Positions 50,096-59,993 of a stretch of DNA of 64,000 nt are shown here, one piece after another (within the stretch, counting starts at the first letter, position 1; each line of letters starts with the position of its first letter). The stretch covers positions 1-64,000 of the forward strand of contig NZ_VDND01000012.1 of assembly GCF_007665395.1 (NCBI RefSeq), in the 5' to 3' direction. The position numbers and the translations under genes are program-made. Source of the DNA: Pseudomonas oryzihabitans (GTDB lineage: Bacteria; Pseudomonadota; Gammaproteobacteria; Pseudomonadales; Pseudomonadaceae). The notes under the pieces were generated by a model that was given only the letters and a program-made list of their open reading frames with translations, had not been told where the DNA came from and made no database searches.

Positions 50096-51346
50096 ATGTC
50101 CCATTACAGTGCCATTGTCGTCGGCGGTGGCCAGGCCGGGCTGTCCGCCAGCTACTACCTGCAGCAACAGGATATCGATCATCTGGTGCTGGAAAAGCAC
50201 TCCCTGACCCACACCTGGCGCGACCAGCGCTGGGACAGTTTCTGCCTGGTGACGCCCAACTGGCAGTGCGCCTTGCCGGGCCACTCCTACGACGGCCCCG
50301 ATCCCCACGGCTTCATGAAGAAGGCCGAAATCATCGCCTACCTGGATGCGTTCATCGCCAAGGTCCAGGCGCCGGTGCGGGAGGGGGTCACGGTCCAGCG
50401 CCTGGTGACGCGCCCAGAGGGTGGGTATCGACTCGCCACCAATGCTGGGGAATTCAGCGCCGATCAGGTGATCGTGGCCAGCGGTGGCTATCACACGCCG
50501 ATCATCCCCCGGCTGGCCGAACGCCTGCCGGCGTCCATCGTCCAGCTGCATTCCGAGCAATACCGCAACGCCGCTTCCTTGCCGCCCGGTGCGGTGCTGG
50601 TGGTGGGCTCTGGCCAATCGGGCGCGCAGATTGCCGAGGACCTGCACCTCGCCGGTCGCCAGGTGTACCTCGCCGTTGGCGAGGCGCCACGCTGTGCCCG
50701 TCACTATCGCGGCAAGGACGTGGTCGACTGGCTGGCCGAGATGGGCTACTACGAGATCGGGGTCGACGCCCACCCGCTACGGGAGGGCGTGCGCGACAAC
50801 ACCAACCACTACGTCACCGGGCGCGATGGCGGCCGCGACATCGATCTGCGCCGCTTCGCCCTGGAGGGCATGCGCCTCTTCGGACGGCTGAACGGCCTGG
50901 AAGGCGGGGTGCTGACGTTCTCCGCGGACCTGGCGGCCAAGCTGGACGCCGCCGATGCCGTCTACAACCGCATCAATGCCAGCATCGACCAGTACGTCGC
51001 CCAGCAAGGGATCGATGCACCACCAGGCGTGCCCTACGAGCCCCTGTGGCGTCCCGAGGATGTGCCCACCACCCTGGACCTCGGCAGTGCCGGCATCACC
51101 AGCGTCATCTGGTGCATCGGCTTCCAGCCCGACTTCAGTTGGGTCGATGTACCGGTATTCAATGGACGCAGCTATCCCGGCCATACCCGTGGCATTACCG
51201 CCCAACCGGGGCTGTATTTCCTCGGACTGCCCTGGCTGCACACCTGGGGCTCCGGGCGTTTCAGTGGTGTGGCCCGTGACGCGGAGTATCTGGTGGCGCA
51301 CCTGCGCCGACGGCAGGCCGCGAAAGAAGACGCTCGACCGCGCTGA
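50096..51346 (+). CDS. Nit1C FAD-dependent oxidoreductase (MSMEG_0569 family)
   Basis: Flavin monooxygenase-like protein of 416 aa. An N-terminal FAD motif VVGGGQAGLSASYYLQQ and an NADPH motif VVGSGQSGAQIAEDLHLAG near residue 180 mark the class B FMO arrangement. GFMKKAEIIAYLDAF and VIWCIGFQPDFSWV are further family features. It may oxidise a nitrogen compound before or after the nitrilase step. Last gene of the cluster. Confidence 0.9.
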   Translation: MSHYSAIVVGGGQAGLSASYYLQQQDIDHLVLEKHSLTHTWRDQRWDSFCLVTPNWQCALPGHSYDGPDPHGFMKKAEIIAYLDAFIAKVQAPVREGVTVQRLVTRPEGGYRLATNAGEFSADQVIVASGGYHTPIIPRLAERLPASIVQLHSEQYRNAASLPPGAVLVVGSGQSGAQIAEDLHLAGRQVYLAVGEAPRCARHYRGKDVVDWLAEMGYYEIGVDAHPLREGVRDNTNHYVTGRDGGRDIDLRRFALEGMRLFGRLNGLEGGVLTFSADLAAKLDAADAVYNRINASIDQYVAQQGIDAPPGVPYEPLWRPEDVPTTLDLGSAGITSVIWCIGFQPDFSWVDVPVFNGRSYPGHTRGITAQPGLYFLGLPWLHTWGSGRFSGVARDAEYLVAHLRRRQAAKEDARPR

Positions 51347-51646
51347 GCCAGCCAGGCCGCCGTCAGGACGTAAATGCCGGCAGCCGTCCTGCACGCGACC
51401 CCTGCGCGTCGCTAGACGATGAGCAGCGCCAGGGTGGCGCTGCGGTTCAGCTCGCAGCCCGGTGCTTGCCGCCTTGGGCATCGCCTCTCGCAACACGGAT
51501 TTCACGACCCAGACGTTCTGGCTGGACGTTTGCGGAATGCTTCTCGACTCGGCATAGTGGATCGGCTGACCAGACGCCGGAGTCACTGCCATGCCCGCCT
51601 TGCTAGCCCATGCCCTGGACTGCCGTGCCGCCCCGGGGAGCCAGCC
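51347..51646. other. 300-bp gap between Nit1C and an SDR gene
   Basis: No gene is supported. A short inverted repeat CAGGACG...CGTCCTG near 51365-51388 may end the Nit1C transcript. The rest shows nothing recognisable. Confidence 0.4.
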
Positions 51647-52381
51647 ATGACCCAGCGCACCATGCTGCTCACCGGTGCCAGCCGCGGCATCGGCCATGCC
51701 ACCGTCAAGCTGTTCCGCAACCTGGGCTGGCGGCTGCTCACCGTCTCCCGCCAGCCGTTCTCGGAAGAATGCGCCTGGCCCGAGGCGCGCGACGCCCATA
51801 TCCAGGCCGACCTCGCCGACCTCGGCCAGATCGACCGCCTGGTGGCCACCGTCCGCGAGCGGCTGCCCAGCGGCAGGCTGGACGCCCTGGTCAACAACGC
51901 TGGCATCTCGCCCAAGGGCCCGGACGGCAGCCGCCTCGGGGTCGCCGCCTCGGATGCCGAGACCTGGACCCACGTCCTCAACGTCAACCTGATCTCCACC
52001 GCCCTGCTCGCCCGCGCCCTGCTACCGGAGCTGGAAGCGGCGCGCGGCAGCATCGTCAACGTCACCTCCATCGCCGGCTCTCGGGTGCATCCCTTCGCCG
52101 GCGTCGCCTATGCCGCCTCCAAGGCCGGCCTCGCCGCCCTCACCCGCGAACTGGCCCATGAATTCGGCCCGCGCGGCGTCCGCGCCAACGCCATAGCCCC
52201 CGGCGAGATCGCCACCTCCATCCTCTCCCCCGGCACCGATGGCCTGGTGGAAGCCGAGGTGCCCCTCAAGCGCCTGGGTACTCCCGACGAAGTCGCCGAG
52301 ACCATCTACTTCCTCTGCAGCGAACGCTCCTGCTACATCAACGGCGCCGAGATCCATATCAACGGCGGCCAGCACGTCTGA
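51647..52381 (+). CDS. SDR-family oxidoreductase
   Basis: Short-chain dehydrogenase of 244 aa. TGASRGIG (9-16) binds the cofactor. NNAG (83-86), Ser141, Tyr155 and Lys159 are the catalytic residues, and AEIHINGGQHV closes the protein. The ATG at 51647 has GGGGAG upstream. No pathway is evident from the neighbours; it may or may not belong with Nit1C. Confidence 0.85.
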   Translation: MTQRTMLLTGASRGIGHATVKLFRNLGWRLLTVSRQPFSEECAWPEARDAHIQADLADLGQIDRLVATVRERLPSGRLDALVNNAGISPKGPDGSRLGVAASDAETWTHVLNVNLISTALLARALLPELEAARGSIVNVTSIAGSRVHPFAGVAYAASKAGLAALTRELAHEFGPRGVRANAIAPGEIATSILSPGTDGLVEAEVPLKRLGTPDEVAETIYFLCSERSCYINGAEIHINGGQHV

Positions 52382-52496
52382 GGGTCTTCCCGTTATAGGT
52401 CGTTGGCGATAAGGGCGCGTGACGGGTAGCCGCGCCGGTGCTCGTCGCACCCAGTGGTCGTCACCCCGCTCCCTCGAGGCGGCTTAACGACTCCTG

Positions 52497-52515
52497 TATG
52501 CTATGTTATAACATC
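52497..52515. promoter_or_regulatory. Zur-type box
   Basis: TATGCTATGTTATAACATC agrees with the AATGTTATANTATAACATT Zur consensus at 14-15 of 18 informative positions and has the core palindrome ATGTTATAACAT. It lies 59 bp before the COG0523 gene. Confidence 0.7.
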
Positions 52516-52573
52516 TTTAAGCGTCCGGCCCCTGTCCCAGAGATGCGCCCTTTCCGACTCTCAGCTACCCGTG

Positions 52574-53809
<1,236 letters not shown>

Positions 53810-53822
53810 TTAGAGCCCGCCG

Positions 53823-54725
53823 ATGAATGCCATCCTTCCCGACGTCTCCCTGAGCGAGACCGCCACCCTGCCCGCCGCCCTCGACTGGGTCGGCATGCAG
53901 GGTATCGACCTGCCCCTCCACCTGCGGGAGGGTGCGTTCGACGGCCTGCTGCCCGCCAGCGTCGACGTCCAGGTCGACCTGCCCTCGGCCACCAGCAAGG
54001 GCATCCACATGTCCCGGCTCTACCAGCTGCTGGATCGCCTGGGGACGGACGCGCCCCTGACGCCCGAGCGCCTGCGGTCACTGCTCGCCGACATGGTCGC
54101 CAGCCATCGCAGCTGCGAATCCCGCGCCGCCCGCCTGCGCCTGGACTGCGCCCTGCTGATCCGCCGCCCGGCCCTGGTGACCCCCGAGTTGAGCGGCTGG
54201 AAACGCTATCCCGTGCGGCTCGAGGCGCGCTGGGTCGCAGGTGTCTTCCAGCTCGATGCACGGGTCGAAATCGCCTACTCCTCCACCTGCCCCTGCTCGG
54301 CGTCCCTGTCCCGGCAACTGATCGAGCACGCCTTCCTAGCCGACCTTGGAACGGATACCCAGCTGGATCCAGCCACGGTCGCCAGCTGGCTGCGCCGCCA
54401 CGCGTCCCTGGCCACGCCACACAGTCAGCGCAGCCTGGCGCAGGTAAGGGTCGGGCTGTCTGACAGAGCATCCGCCTTCGGTCTGCTGCCCTTGATCGAC
54501 CGCTGCGAAGCGGCCCTGGGTACCCCGGTGCAGACGGCAGTCAAGCGTGCCGACGAACAGGCCTTCGCCGCCCTCAACGGCAGCAACCTGATGTTCGTCG
54601 AAGACGCGGCCCGCCGCCTCCTGGTCGCCCTGCGTGACGACTACCCGGACGCGCACATCCACGTCCGCCACCTGGAAAGCCTGCATCCCCATGATGCGGC
54701 AGCCTGGGCCGGTGCGCCCGACTGA
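53823..54725 (+). CDS. folE2: GTP cyclohydrolase I type 2 (zinc-independent)
   Basis: Protein of 300 aa in the FolE2 (COG1469) family. It makes dihydroneopterin triphosphate, the first step of folate synthesis, without needing zinc. The metal-site Cys is in STCPCSASLSRQL (Cys156/158). MQGIDLPLHLRE and TSKGIHMSRLYQLL are family hallmarks. It is 13 bp after the COG0523 gene and probably shares its Zur control, replacing zinc-dependent FolE under starvation. Confidence 0.93.
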   Translation: MNAILPDVSLSETATLPAALDWVGMQGIDLPLHLREGAFDGLLPASVDVQVDLPSATSKGIHMSRLYQLLDRLGTDAPLTPERLRSLLADMVASHRSCESRAARLRLDCALLIRRPALVTPELSGWKRYPVRLEARWVAGVFQLDARVEIAYSSTCPCSASLSRQLIEHAFLADLGTDTQLDPATVASWLRRHASLATPHSQRSLAQVRVGLSDRASAFGLLPLIDRCEAALGTPVQTAVKRADEQAFAALNGSNLMFVEDAARRLLVALRDDYPDAHIHVRHLESLHPHDAAAWAGAPD

Positions 54726-54863
54726 CTCCGGCCAGCCACCTTCGCCGCTGGCCCCCTGATCGCGACAACGCCGCTTTCAAAACCACTGCTTTGCGGCTTT
54801 ACTGAAAACGAAGCGGCCCGCCTCGTAGCCGCTCTGCCCCAAGCCTTTCAGGAGAGCTTCTCG

Positions 54864-55127
54864 ATGAAATCACGCCTCACAGCTGCAGTCATGACCGTCC
54901 TGCTGACCACCCTAGGCTCCGGCATAGCGCTGGCGGAAAGTCCCGTGGAAAAAAGCGTCCGCCAGGACGGTCGCGATGTGCGCAAGGACGCCAAGCACGA
55001 TGCCAAGGAAGTCGACAAGGGCGCGGCCCATGCCGCCAACGAAGCCGACCGCACCGACAACCACCTCGACAAGGAAAGACATCGCGAGGACAAGAAGGTC
55101 GACAAGGAATACAAGAAGACGCTGTAG
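54864..55127 (+). CDS. Small exported lysine-rich protein
   Basis: Protein of 87 aa. A signal peptide (cleavage near ALA-ES, residue ~25) is followed by a highly charged, Lys/Asp/Glu/Ala-rich mature part with repeated KDAK/KEVDK/DKE phrases. It is likely helical or disordered in the periplasm. GGAGAG precedes the ATG. Function unknown. Confidence 0.7.
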   Translation: MKSRLTAAVMTVLLTTLGSGIALAESPVEKSVRQDGRDVRKDAKHDAKEVDKGAAHAANEADRTDNHLDKERHREDKKVDKEYKKTL

Positions 55128-55437
55128 TGCTTGGGGTTCGGACAAAGACCGGGGCGCAGCGCGTCCTGGGCTTTGTCCCACACCTGAGACGATGAGAGGA
55201 CCAATAAAGCCTGGTGGTCCGAGATGGCGCTCAGGAGCGGAAGTGGCGGAAGTATCAATGAGCGCCTGAACAGCGCCCTTCAAACCCCAGTGCTCTGCAT
55301 ACCTGCATTTTCACGGTGCCTGACCACCGCACTGGCGCGCAAACAACCCCCAGTGGCTCCCTAACGAAAGAGCGGGCACGACCAAAACTGCCGAGCGAGC
55401 CAAGCTACAAGCTTTGCCACCGCACAGGACCGTCCAG
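55128..55437. other. 310-bp gap with a hairpin and a tRNA-end repeat
   Basis: No gene is seen. An 8-bp stem GGACAAAG / CTTTGTCC (55140-55178) without a T-run follows the small exported protein. AAGTGGCGGAAG at 55241-55252 repeats the 3' end of the tRNA-Ser gene. Confidence 0.5.
55241..55252. repeat. 12-bp copy of the tRNA-Ser 3' end (possible att site)
   Basis: AAGTGGCGGAAG is identical to 58006-58017, which covers the last 9 nt of the tRNA including CCA plus 3 nt beyond. The two copies bound a 2.8-kb segment of small hypothetical genes. Confidence 0.4.
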
Positions 55438-55656
55438 ATGAGTGACGCTTACGATTACTTACTGATCGCGGCCAGCTTCGGATCGAATATACGCAAGGAG
55501 CTAAAGACCGGTCAGCGTGGCTGGTGCTGGGTGAAGAAATTTCCCCGCGCGGCTTGGTGGATCGCTTTGGGCATGGACCTCGTTTACTGGACCTTGGCCC
55601 TAGCGGTGATAACGTCGCTGCTCATGATCGCTATATTGATCTGGCTGCGATCCTAG
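55438..55656 (+). CDS. Hypothetical small membrane protein
   Basis: Protein of 72 aa with a polar N-terminal half and one long hydrophobic stretch (WWIALGMDLVYWTLALAVIT and on to the C-terminus), which could form one or two helices. No family is recognised. The ribosome-binding site is weak. Confidence 0.5.
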   Translation: MSDAYDYLLIAASFGSNIRKELKTGQRGWCWVKKFPRAAWWIALGMDLVYWTLALAVITSLLMIAILIWLRS

Positions 55657-55800
55657 TTGTGCTTAGAGAAAACCCTTTGCGGATAGCGGTCCCTAGGCGC
55701 AGCCTCTGCCGAGATCTTAGTGCCAACCGCGGATGGATGGCGCATTCCGCGAGTTGCCGGGCCTCAAGGGGTCCCGCTTAGGTCTTGGCAGAGGGATAGC

Positions 55801-56061
55801 ATGCCTACCAATCAAGAAATCATGTTGCTCAGCGCTTTGGTATTGGTGTTCACCTACGCCAAAGCCTGGGCATTCAGGCGATGGAAGATTTCGCCGGCTA
55901 TGCAGCTTTTCATCGATTAGCTCATCTACCTGTTCTTCATGTTCCTGATAACAGCGGTGCTGTACAACATGACTCGCGCGCCGATGAAAACCATTTCGCC
56001 CAACACGTCCAACGTCATTGCCGCTCAACCCATAGACGCTCGACAATCATGCAAGGTGTAG
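55801..56061 (+). pseudogene. Small membrane protein gene interrupted by an in-frame stop
   Basis: Codons 1-39 (MPTNQEIMLLSALVLVFTYA...MQLFID) end in TAG at 55918-55920. The same frame then continues for 46 codons with a second hydrophobic segment (LIYLFFMFLITAVLYNM) to a TAG at 56059-56061. The intact form would be ~86 aa with two membrane segments. It reads as a nonsense mutation; no suppressor is evident. Confidence 0.55.
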
Positions 56062-56120
56062 CGCCTAAACCTTCCCAACTGGCTGGATGCCTATAGCCGA
56101 GTAGTCTTCACGGAGGAACC

Positions 56121-56426
56121 ATGTCTGCCTCGCTGCGCACCTTGAGTCTCGTGCTGGTCATTATTCCCCTCGCTGCCTGCTCCTACCTTCGCCCAGCATG
56201 GATGACCGGCGCCTACGGAGAAGGCTATAGCGATGGCTGCCGTGCCAGAGACGTAAGCGAGCGTGATCGCATTCCCCGAGCGCACCTGCAGGCTGAGTAT
56301 TTCAACGGATGGACAGCGGGCTTCAAGGCCCGCAAGGCAGAAAGGGATCGAGAAAAGTGGCAGAAACCTGCCAACCTTCCAGGCCCTCCGAGCTGCGGCC
56401 CTCAGTACAGAAGCTGTTGTGACTGA
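56121..56426 (+). CDS. Hypothetical lipoprotein
   Basis: Protein of 101 aa. A lipoprotein signal ends in IPLAAC (lipidated Cys near residue 20). The mature part has GAYGEGYSDGCRARD and FNGWTAGFKARKAERDREKW. A GGAGG stands 5 bp before the ATG. No family is recognised. Confidence 0.65.
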   Translation: MSASLRTLSLVLVIIPLAACSYLRPAWMTGAYGEGYSDGCRARDVSERDRIPRAHLQAEYFNGWTAGFKARKAERDREKWQKPANLPGPPSCGPQYRSCCD

Positions 56427-57009
56427 TCGTAACGCGTGCTGGAAACATCAAAGCGAAGCCCGCGCTGGCCGATCGAGATCTAATCAGTGCGTTGCCGTTA
56501 ACGAGCCCATGTTGGGTAAAACGACCTTGGCTCTCTTGATCGTGCGCTCAAACCCACACCAATCTATGAAGGTGACCAGCAGCCGCGAGAATCGGCCCGC
56601 TTGGTAATCTCCCCAAACATAACGATCGCGTTGCCTCCTGATTACCCAGGCCGCCCGGGTCGAAGTCGTCGCCCCAAAATGCCGAATTCGTCGACCTGTT
56701 CCCTGACAAGTCATGCAGTACCCAGGTGCGCAGATTGCAGCTCCCTTGCCAGTGACGAACGACAACCAGAGGTAGGCGAACCATTCAGCCTGCCATGTAT
56801 CCGGCCTGCTACCCGCTCTGCATATTCCCTGCACAGTCGATGGCGATACTTCCTCAGGCAGCCCCCACACTGCACCCGTAGTGGCCTGCCCGGCCAAAAC
56901 GGGCTTTAGGTTCGCGCCTGTGATCCAGCTGAACCTTCCCGGCACAGGGAGTGCGCCGGCCTTTCTTCTACCCGCGACCTGGCTCGCGATTACCGACGGC
57001 TCGAAGCCA
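56427..57009. other. 583-bp stretch without a confident gene
   Basis: GC content is lower than in the catabolic regions. A 182-codon frame on the minus strand (56484-57032) is open but has no recognised domain or clear ribosome-binding site, so I do not call it. Confidence 0.4.
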
Positions 57010-57297
57010 ATGATCCCTTCCCGACTGGTCACTGCCCTGCGTGATGGGCAGCTGCGAATTCAATCCGAAAGCCTGACCGCTGATGAAAAGCGCGCGCTGT
57101 GCGAACAGTTCGCCGCGCTGATGGGGCGGGAGACGGTGGCGTGCAACGACCAAGATCAGCAGAGATGGCTGCTGGCCAAGGCCTGGGCGTCTGCGGCCGG
57201 AAAGACAAAGCCGCATTTTCGCCACTCGGGGCCCCGCATGACGACGGGTATCGAGCAGGTCCGCGCCATCCTCGCTGATCTGCCAACCGGGCAATAG
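57010..57297 (+). CDS. Hypothetical protein
   Basis: Protein of 95 aa from MIPSRLVTALRDG. It looks helical and soluble (LTADEKRALCEQFAALMG, QQRWLLAKAWASAAGK). The frame is open for 43 more codons upstream (to 56881), but that part looks non-coding. No family is recognised. Confidence 0.4.
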   Translation: MIPSRLVTALRDGQLRIQSESLTADEKRALCEQFAALMGRETVACNDQDQQRWLLAKAWASAAGKTKPHFRHSGPRMTTGIEQVRAILADLPTGQ

Positions 57298-58008
57298 GTC
57301 GAACCTTCCTACCATCGTATTCATCGGCGATGAGGAACGACTACCAGTTTCCTCTGCGGCAGCCCGCGTTCGCTCCTACCCGGTTCGCTGCCGGTACCAG
57401 CAGGGTGTAACGAACAGGATCTACGTTCTCATATAGCAATGCACTGAGCGCTGGCGCCGCATCCGGATAGATCCAGTCCCTAATGGAGTACCTACCGCGC
57501 TTCTCCCTAAGGGCCTATGTGGCGTGCCGACCCGGAGCACAAGCGGTGAACGCTTCGATCTCCTGCGGCACTCGCAACCACTACGTCAGAAGCTGTGAGT
57601 ACCCAAGCAGCAAGCCCCCACTACCTGATACCTCACGGAGGCCCTGACCTGATGCTGCAAACCATCTTTACCTGACACGTGGCGAGCTACTCAAACCACG
57701 CGAAATTTCTGGCCGCTGCAACTCGGCTTCCAAGACAGTCGGAGGGCGGTATTGCCAAGCCAAGAAATGCGGCAAGGGCCTTAGGAGCCAGCAGAAAGCG
57801 TGCATCCGAGTCTCTGGGGCGAACCGCGAACGCCTTAAAGAGACGATCTACCAGCGCGTCGGCGAAGGCGTCGACGCTACCCACTGATCCGTTAAGGATG
57901 GAAATTGGCTTTAAAGTTACGGAAACCAGCCCCATATAGGGATCAGCCGAACTCGTGCGCCCATAAACAGAAAAGCCCCGGCAGGCGGGGCTTTCAGGGT
58001 GCTGCAAG
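57298..58008. other. 711-bp gene-free stretch before tRNA-Ser
   Basis: Nothing recognisable up to the terminator at 57971-57994. Frames on both strands at 57679-58007 overlap each other and the terminator and look like chance. Possibly the decayed end of an inserted segment. Confidence 0.4.
57971..57994 (-). terminator. Terminator of tRNA-Ser
   Basis: On the minus strand, AAAGCCCC / GGGGCTTT with a 7-nt loop is followed by a T-run. It lies 15 bp past the tRNA 3' end. Confidence 0.8.
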
Positions 58009-58096
58009 TGGCGGAAGCGCAGAGATTCGAACTCTGGGACCCTTGCGAGTCGGCGGTTTTCAAGACCGCTGCCTTAAACCACTCGGCCACACTTCC
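58009..58096 (-). tRNA. tRNA-Ser (anticodon UGA)
   Basis: An 88-nt gene with encoded CCA. The acceptor stem GGAAGTG / CGCTTCC, the D arm (GCCGAGTGGTTTAAGGC), the anticodon loop CTTGAAA with anticodon TGA, the long variable arm typical of serine tRNAs and the T arm GTTCGAATC are all present. Confidence 0.95.
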
Positions 58097-58223
58097 GTAA
58101 GAGGGGCGCATAGTACCTGATGGCAACACACTGTCAAACACTCGCAAGCGATCCTTAAGCAACATTTGCTATCTTCGGGGTCGTACGGTACATCACACCG
58201 TCTATCTAGCTTTGGAGTACACC

Positions 58224-58892
58224 ATGAACGAGCGTCAATACGCCTACAACCCTGCTATCGCGCAGCCGCGGGACGTCAGCCGTGTATTGCGCAACACCTA
58301 CGCCCTGCTGGCCATGACCCTGGCGTTCAGCGGCCTGGTCGCCTTTGTCTCGCAGCAGATGCGGCTGCCCTACCCCAATATCTTCGTGGTCCTGATCGGT
58401 TTCTACGGCCTGTTCTTCCTGACCGTGAAGACCCGTGACAGCGGCTGGGGCCTGGTCAGTACCTTCGCCCTCACCGGCTTCATGGGCTATACCCTGGGCC
58501 CGATCCTCAATATGTACCTGGGCATGCCCAATGGCGGCAGCGTGATCGCCTCGGCAGCGGCCATGACCGCCCTGGCCTTCTTCGGCCTGTCCGCCTACGC
58601 GCTGATCAGCCGCAAGGACATGAGCTTCCTCAGTGGCTTTCTGATGGCGGGCTTCTGGATCCTGCTGGGCGCCGTGGTGCTGTCCTTCTTCGTCCAGATC
58701 AGTGGTCTGCAGTTGGCCATCAGCGCGGGCTTCGTGCTGTTCGCCGCCGCGGCCATCCTGTTCCAGACCAGTGCCATCGTGCACGGTGGTGAAGACAACT
58801 ACATCATGGCTACCATCAGCCTGTACGTCTCGATCTACAATATGTTCATCAGCCTGCTGCAGATCTTCGGATTCGCCAGCAGCAACGATTGA
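58224..58892 (+). CDS. Bax inhibitor-1/YccA family membrane protein
   Basis: Protein of 222 aa with seven hydrophobic segments. It matches the BI-1/YccA family (SRVLRNTYALLAMTLAFSG, ALTGFMGYTLGPILNMYLG, and the C-terminal YVSIYNMFISLLQIFG). E. coli YccA modulates the FtsH protease. The ATG at 58224 has GGAG upstream. Single gene ended by a strong terminator. Confidence 0.9.
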   Translation: MNERQYAYNPAIAQPRDVSRVLRNTYALLAMTLAFSGLVAFVSQQMRLPYPNIFVVLIGFYGLFFLTVKTRDSGWGLVSTFALTGFMGYTLGPILNMYLGMPNGGSVIASAAAMTALAFFGLSAYALISRKDMSFLSGFLMAGFWILLGAVVLSFFVQISGLQLAISAGFVLFAAAAILFQTSAIVHGGEDNYIMATISLYVSIYNMFISLLQIFGFASSND

Positions 58893-58912
58893 TCACCAGC
58901 GGTAGCCCAAGA

Positions 58913-58935
58913 GGCCCGCTTCGGCGGGCCTTTTT
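58913..58935 (+). terminator. Rho-independent terminator after the BI-1 gene
   Basis: Perfect stem GGCCCGC / GCGGGCC with a TTCG loop and T5 run, 20 bp after the stop. Confidence 0.9.
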
Positions 58936-58941
58936 ACATCC

Positions 58942-59337
58942 ATGAAATTTGCCATCGTTGTCCTTTCCCCTCCCCAGGCGCCCTCGGCGCGGCGGGCCCT
59001 GCGCTTCTGCGAAGCCCTGCTGGCCGGCGGCCACCAGCTGTCGCGTCTGTTTCTCTATCGCGACGGTGTCTACAACGCTTCCCATGCCACGGTCAGTGGC
59101 CAGGACGAATCGGATCTACCGGCGCGCTGGCGCGAGCTGATCGAGCGCCACCAGGTCGATGCCGTGGTCTGCATCGCCGCCGCCCTCAAGCGCGGCCTGC
59201 TCGATGAACAGGAGGCGCGTCGCTACGAGCGCCCAGGTGCGGTGAACGTGCGGGCGCCCTGGCAGCTTTCCGGCCTGGGCCAGCTCCACGAGGCGGTGCA
59301 GGACGCCGACCGCCTGCTCTGCTTTGGAGGCGACTGA
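58942..59337 (+). CDS. tusD: Sulfurtransferase complex subunit TusD
   Basis: Protein of 131 aa in the DsrE family. It takes part in the sulfur relay for 2-thiouridine in tRNA, receiving sulfur from TusA. FLYRDGVYNAS and the reactive Cys in AVVCIAAALKRG are visible. First gene of tusDCBE-ybiB; the ATG lies 7 bp beyond the preceding terminator. Confidence 0.92.
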   Translation: MKFAIVVLSPPQAPSARRALRFCEALLAGGHQLSRLFLYRDGVYNASHATVSGQDESDLPARWRELIERHQVDAVVCIAAALKRGLLDEQEARRYERPGAVNVRAPWQLSGLGQLHEAVQDADRLLCFGGD

Positions 59338-59338
59338 A

Positions 59339-59695
59339 ATGGCCAAGAGCACCCTCGTCATCACCCGGCAACCGGCGCTGGGCGGTCCCGCCCCGCGTGA
59401 AGCCCTGGATATCGTGCTGGCCGGTGGCGCCTTCGAGCTACCCCTGGCGCTGCTGTTCGCCGGTCCCGGGGTGACCCAGTTGCTCACCACCGACAGCGCT
59501 GCACTCGAGCAGAAGGACCTGGGCGCCAACCTGTCCGCGCTGCCGCTGTTCGGCGTGGAGGCCATCTATGCGGAGGCCGCTGCCCTCGAGCGCCTGGGCA
59601 TCCCTCCCGAGCAGCTCCCCACCTGGGTGACGCCCTTGGCGCCTGCGGCCCTGGCGGCGTTGATCCATGACCATGACCAGGTGATTTCCCTGTGA
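59339..59695 (+). CDS. tusC: Sulfurtransferase complex subunit TusC
   Basis: Protein of 118 aa in the DsrF family. It begins AKSTLVITRQPALGGPAPREALDIVLAGGAFE. With TusB and TusD it forms the TusBCD heterohexamer. The start is 1 bp past the tusD stop, and the 3' end overlaps tusB (GTGA). Confidence 0.9.
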   Translation: MAKSTLVITRQPALGGPAPREALDIVLAGGAFELPLALLFAGPGVTQLLTTDSAALEQKDLGANLSALPLFGVEAIYAEAAALERLGIPPEQLPTWVTPLAPAALAALIHDHDQVISL

Positions 59696-59991
59696 CGACC
59701 CTGCACCTGTTTTCCCGCTCACCGCTCGCCGACGTCGATGCCCTGGACGCCCTCGCCTGGGTGCGCGGTGAGGATGCCGTCCTCCTCACCGGCGGCGCGG
59801 TCGAAGCGCTGCGCCCGGGCAGTGCCGCAGCCCAGTTGCTGGAACGGCTTCCCGCCGGTGCGGCCGTCTATGCCCTGGCGGAAGACGTCCAGGCCCGTTG
59901 CCTGCAGCCCGAAGCTGCGGTGCCCCTGATCGACTATCCCTCTTTCGTCGACCTGAGCGTGAACTGCGCCAAGGTCATCAGCTGGACCTGA
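59692..59991 (+). CDS. tusB: Sulfurtransferase complex subunit TusB
   Basis: Protein of 99 aa in the DsrH family. It starts with GTG inside the tusC stop. HLFSRSPL at the N-terminus and the C-terminal INxxxFVDLSVNCAKVISW-type ending (SFVDLSVNCAKVISWT) are typical. Confidence 0.9.
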   Translation: MTTLHLFSRSPLADVDALDALAWVRGEDAVLLTGGAVEALRPGSAAAQLLERLPAGAAVYALAEDVQARCLQPEAAVPLIDYPSFVDLSVNCAKVISWT

Positions 59992-59993
59992 AC

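Noticed and set aside
56484..57032. Minus-strand frame of 182 codons
   Set aside because: Open and not obviously shadowed over its first half, but with no recognised domain and no ribosome-binding site; it also overlaps a more plausible plus-strand gene.
57687..58007. Minus-strand frame of 106 codons beside tRNA-Ser
   Set aside because: Its start would need a ribosome-binding site inside the tRNA, and the tRNA terminator lies within it.
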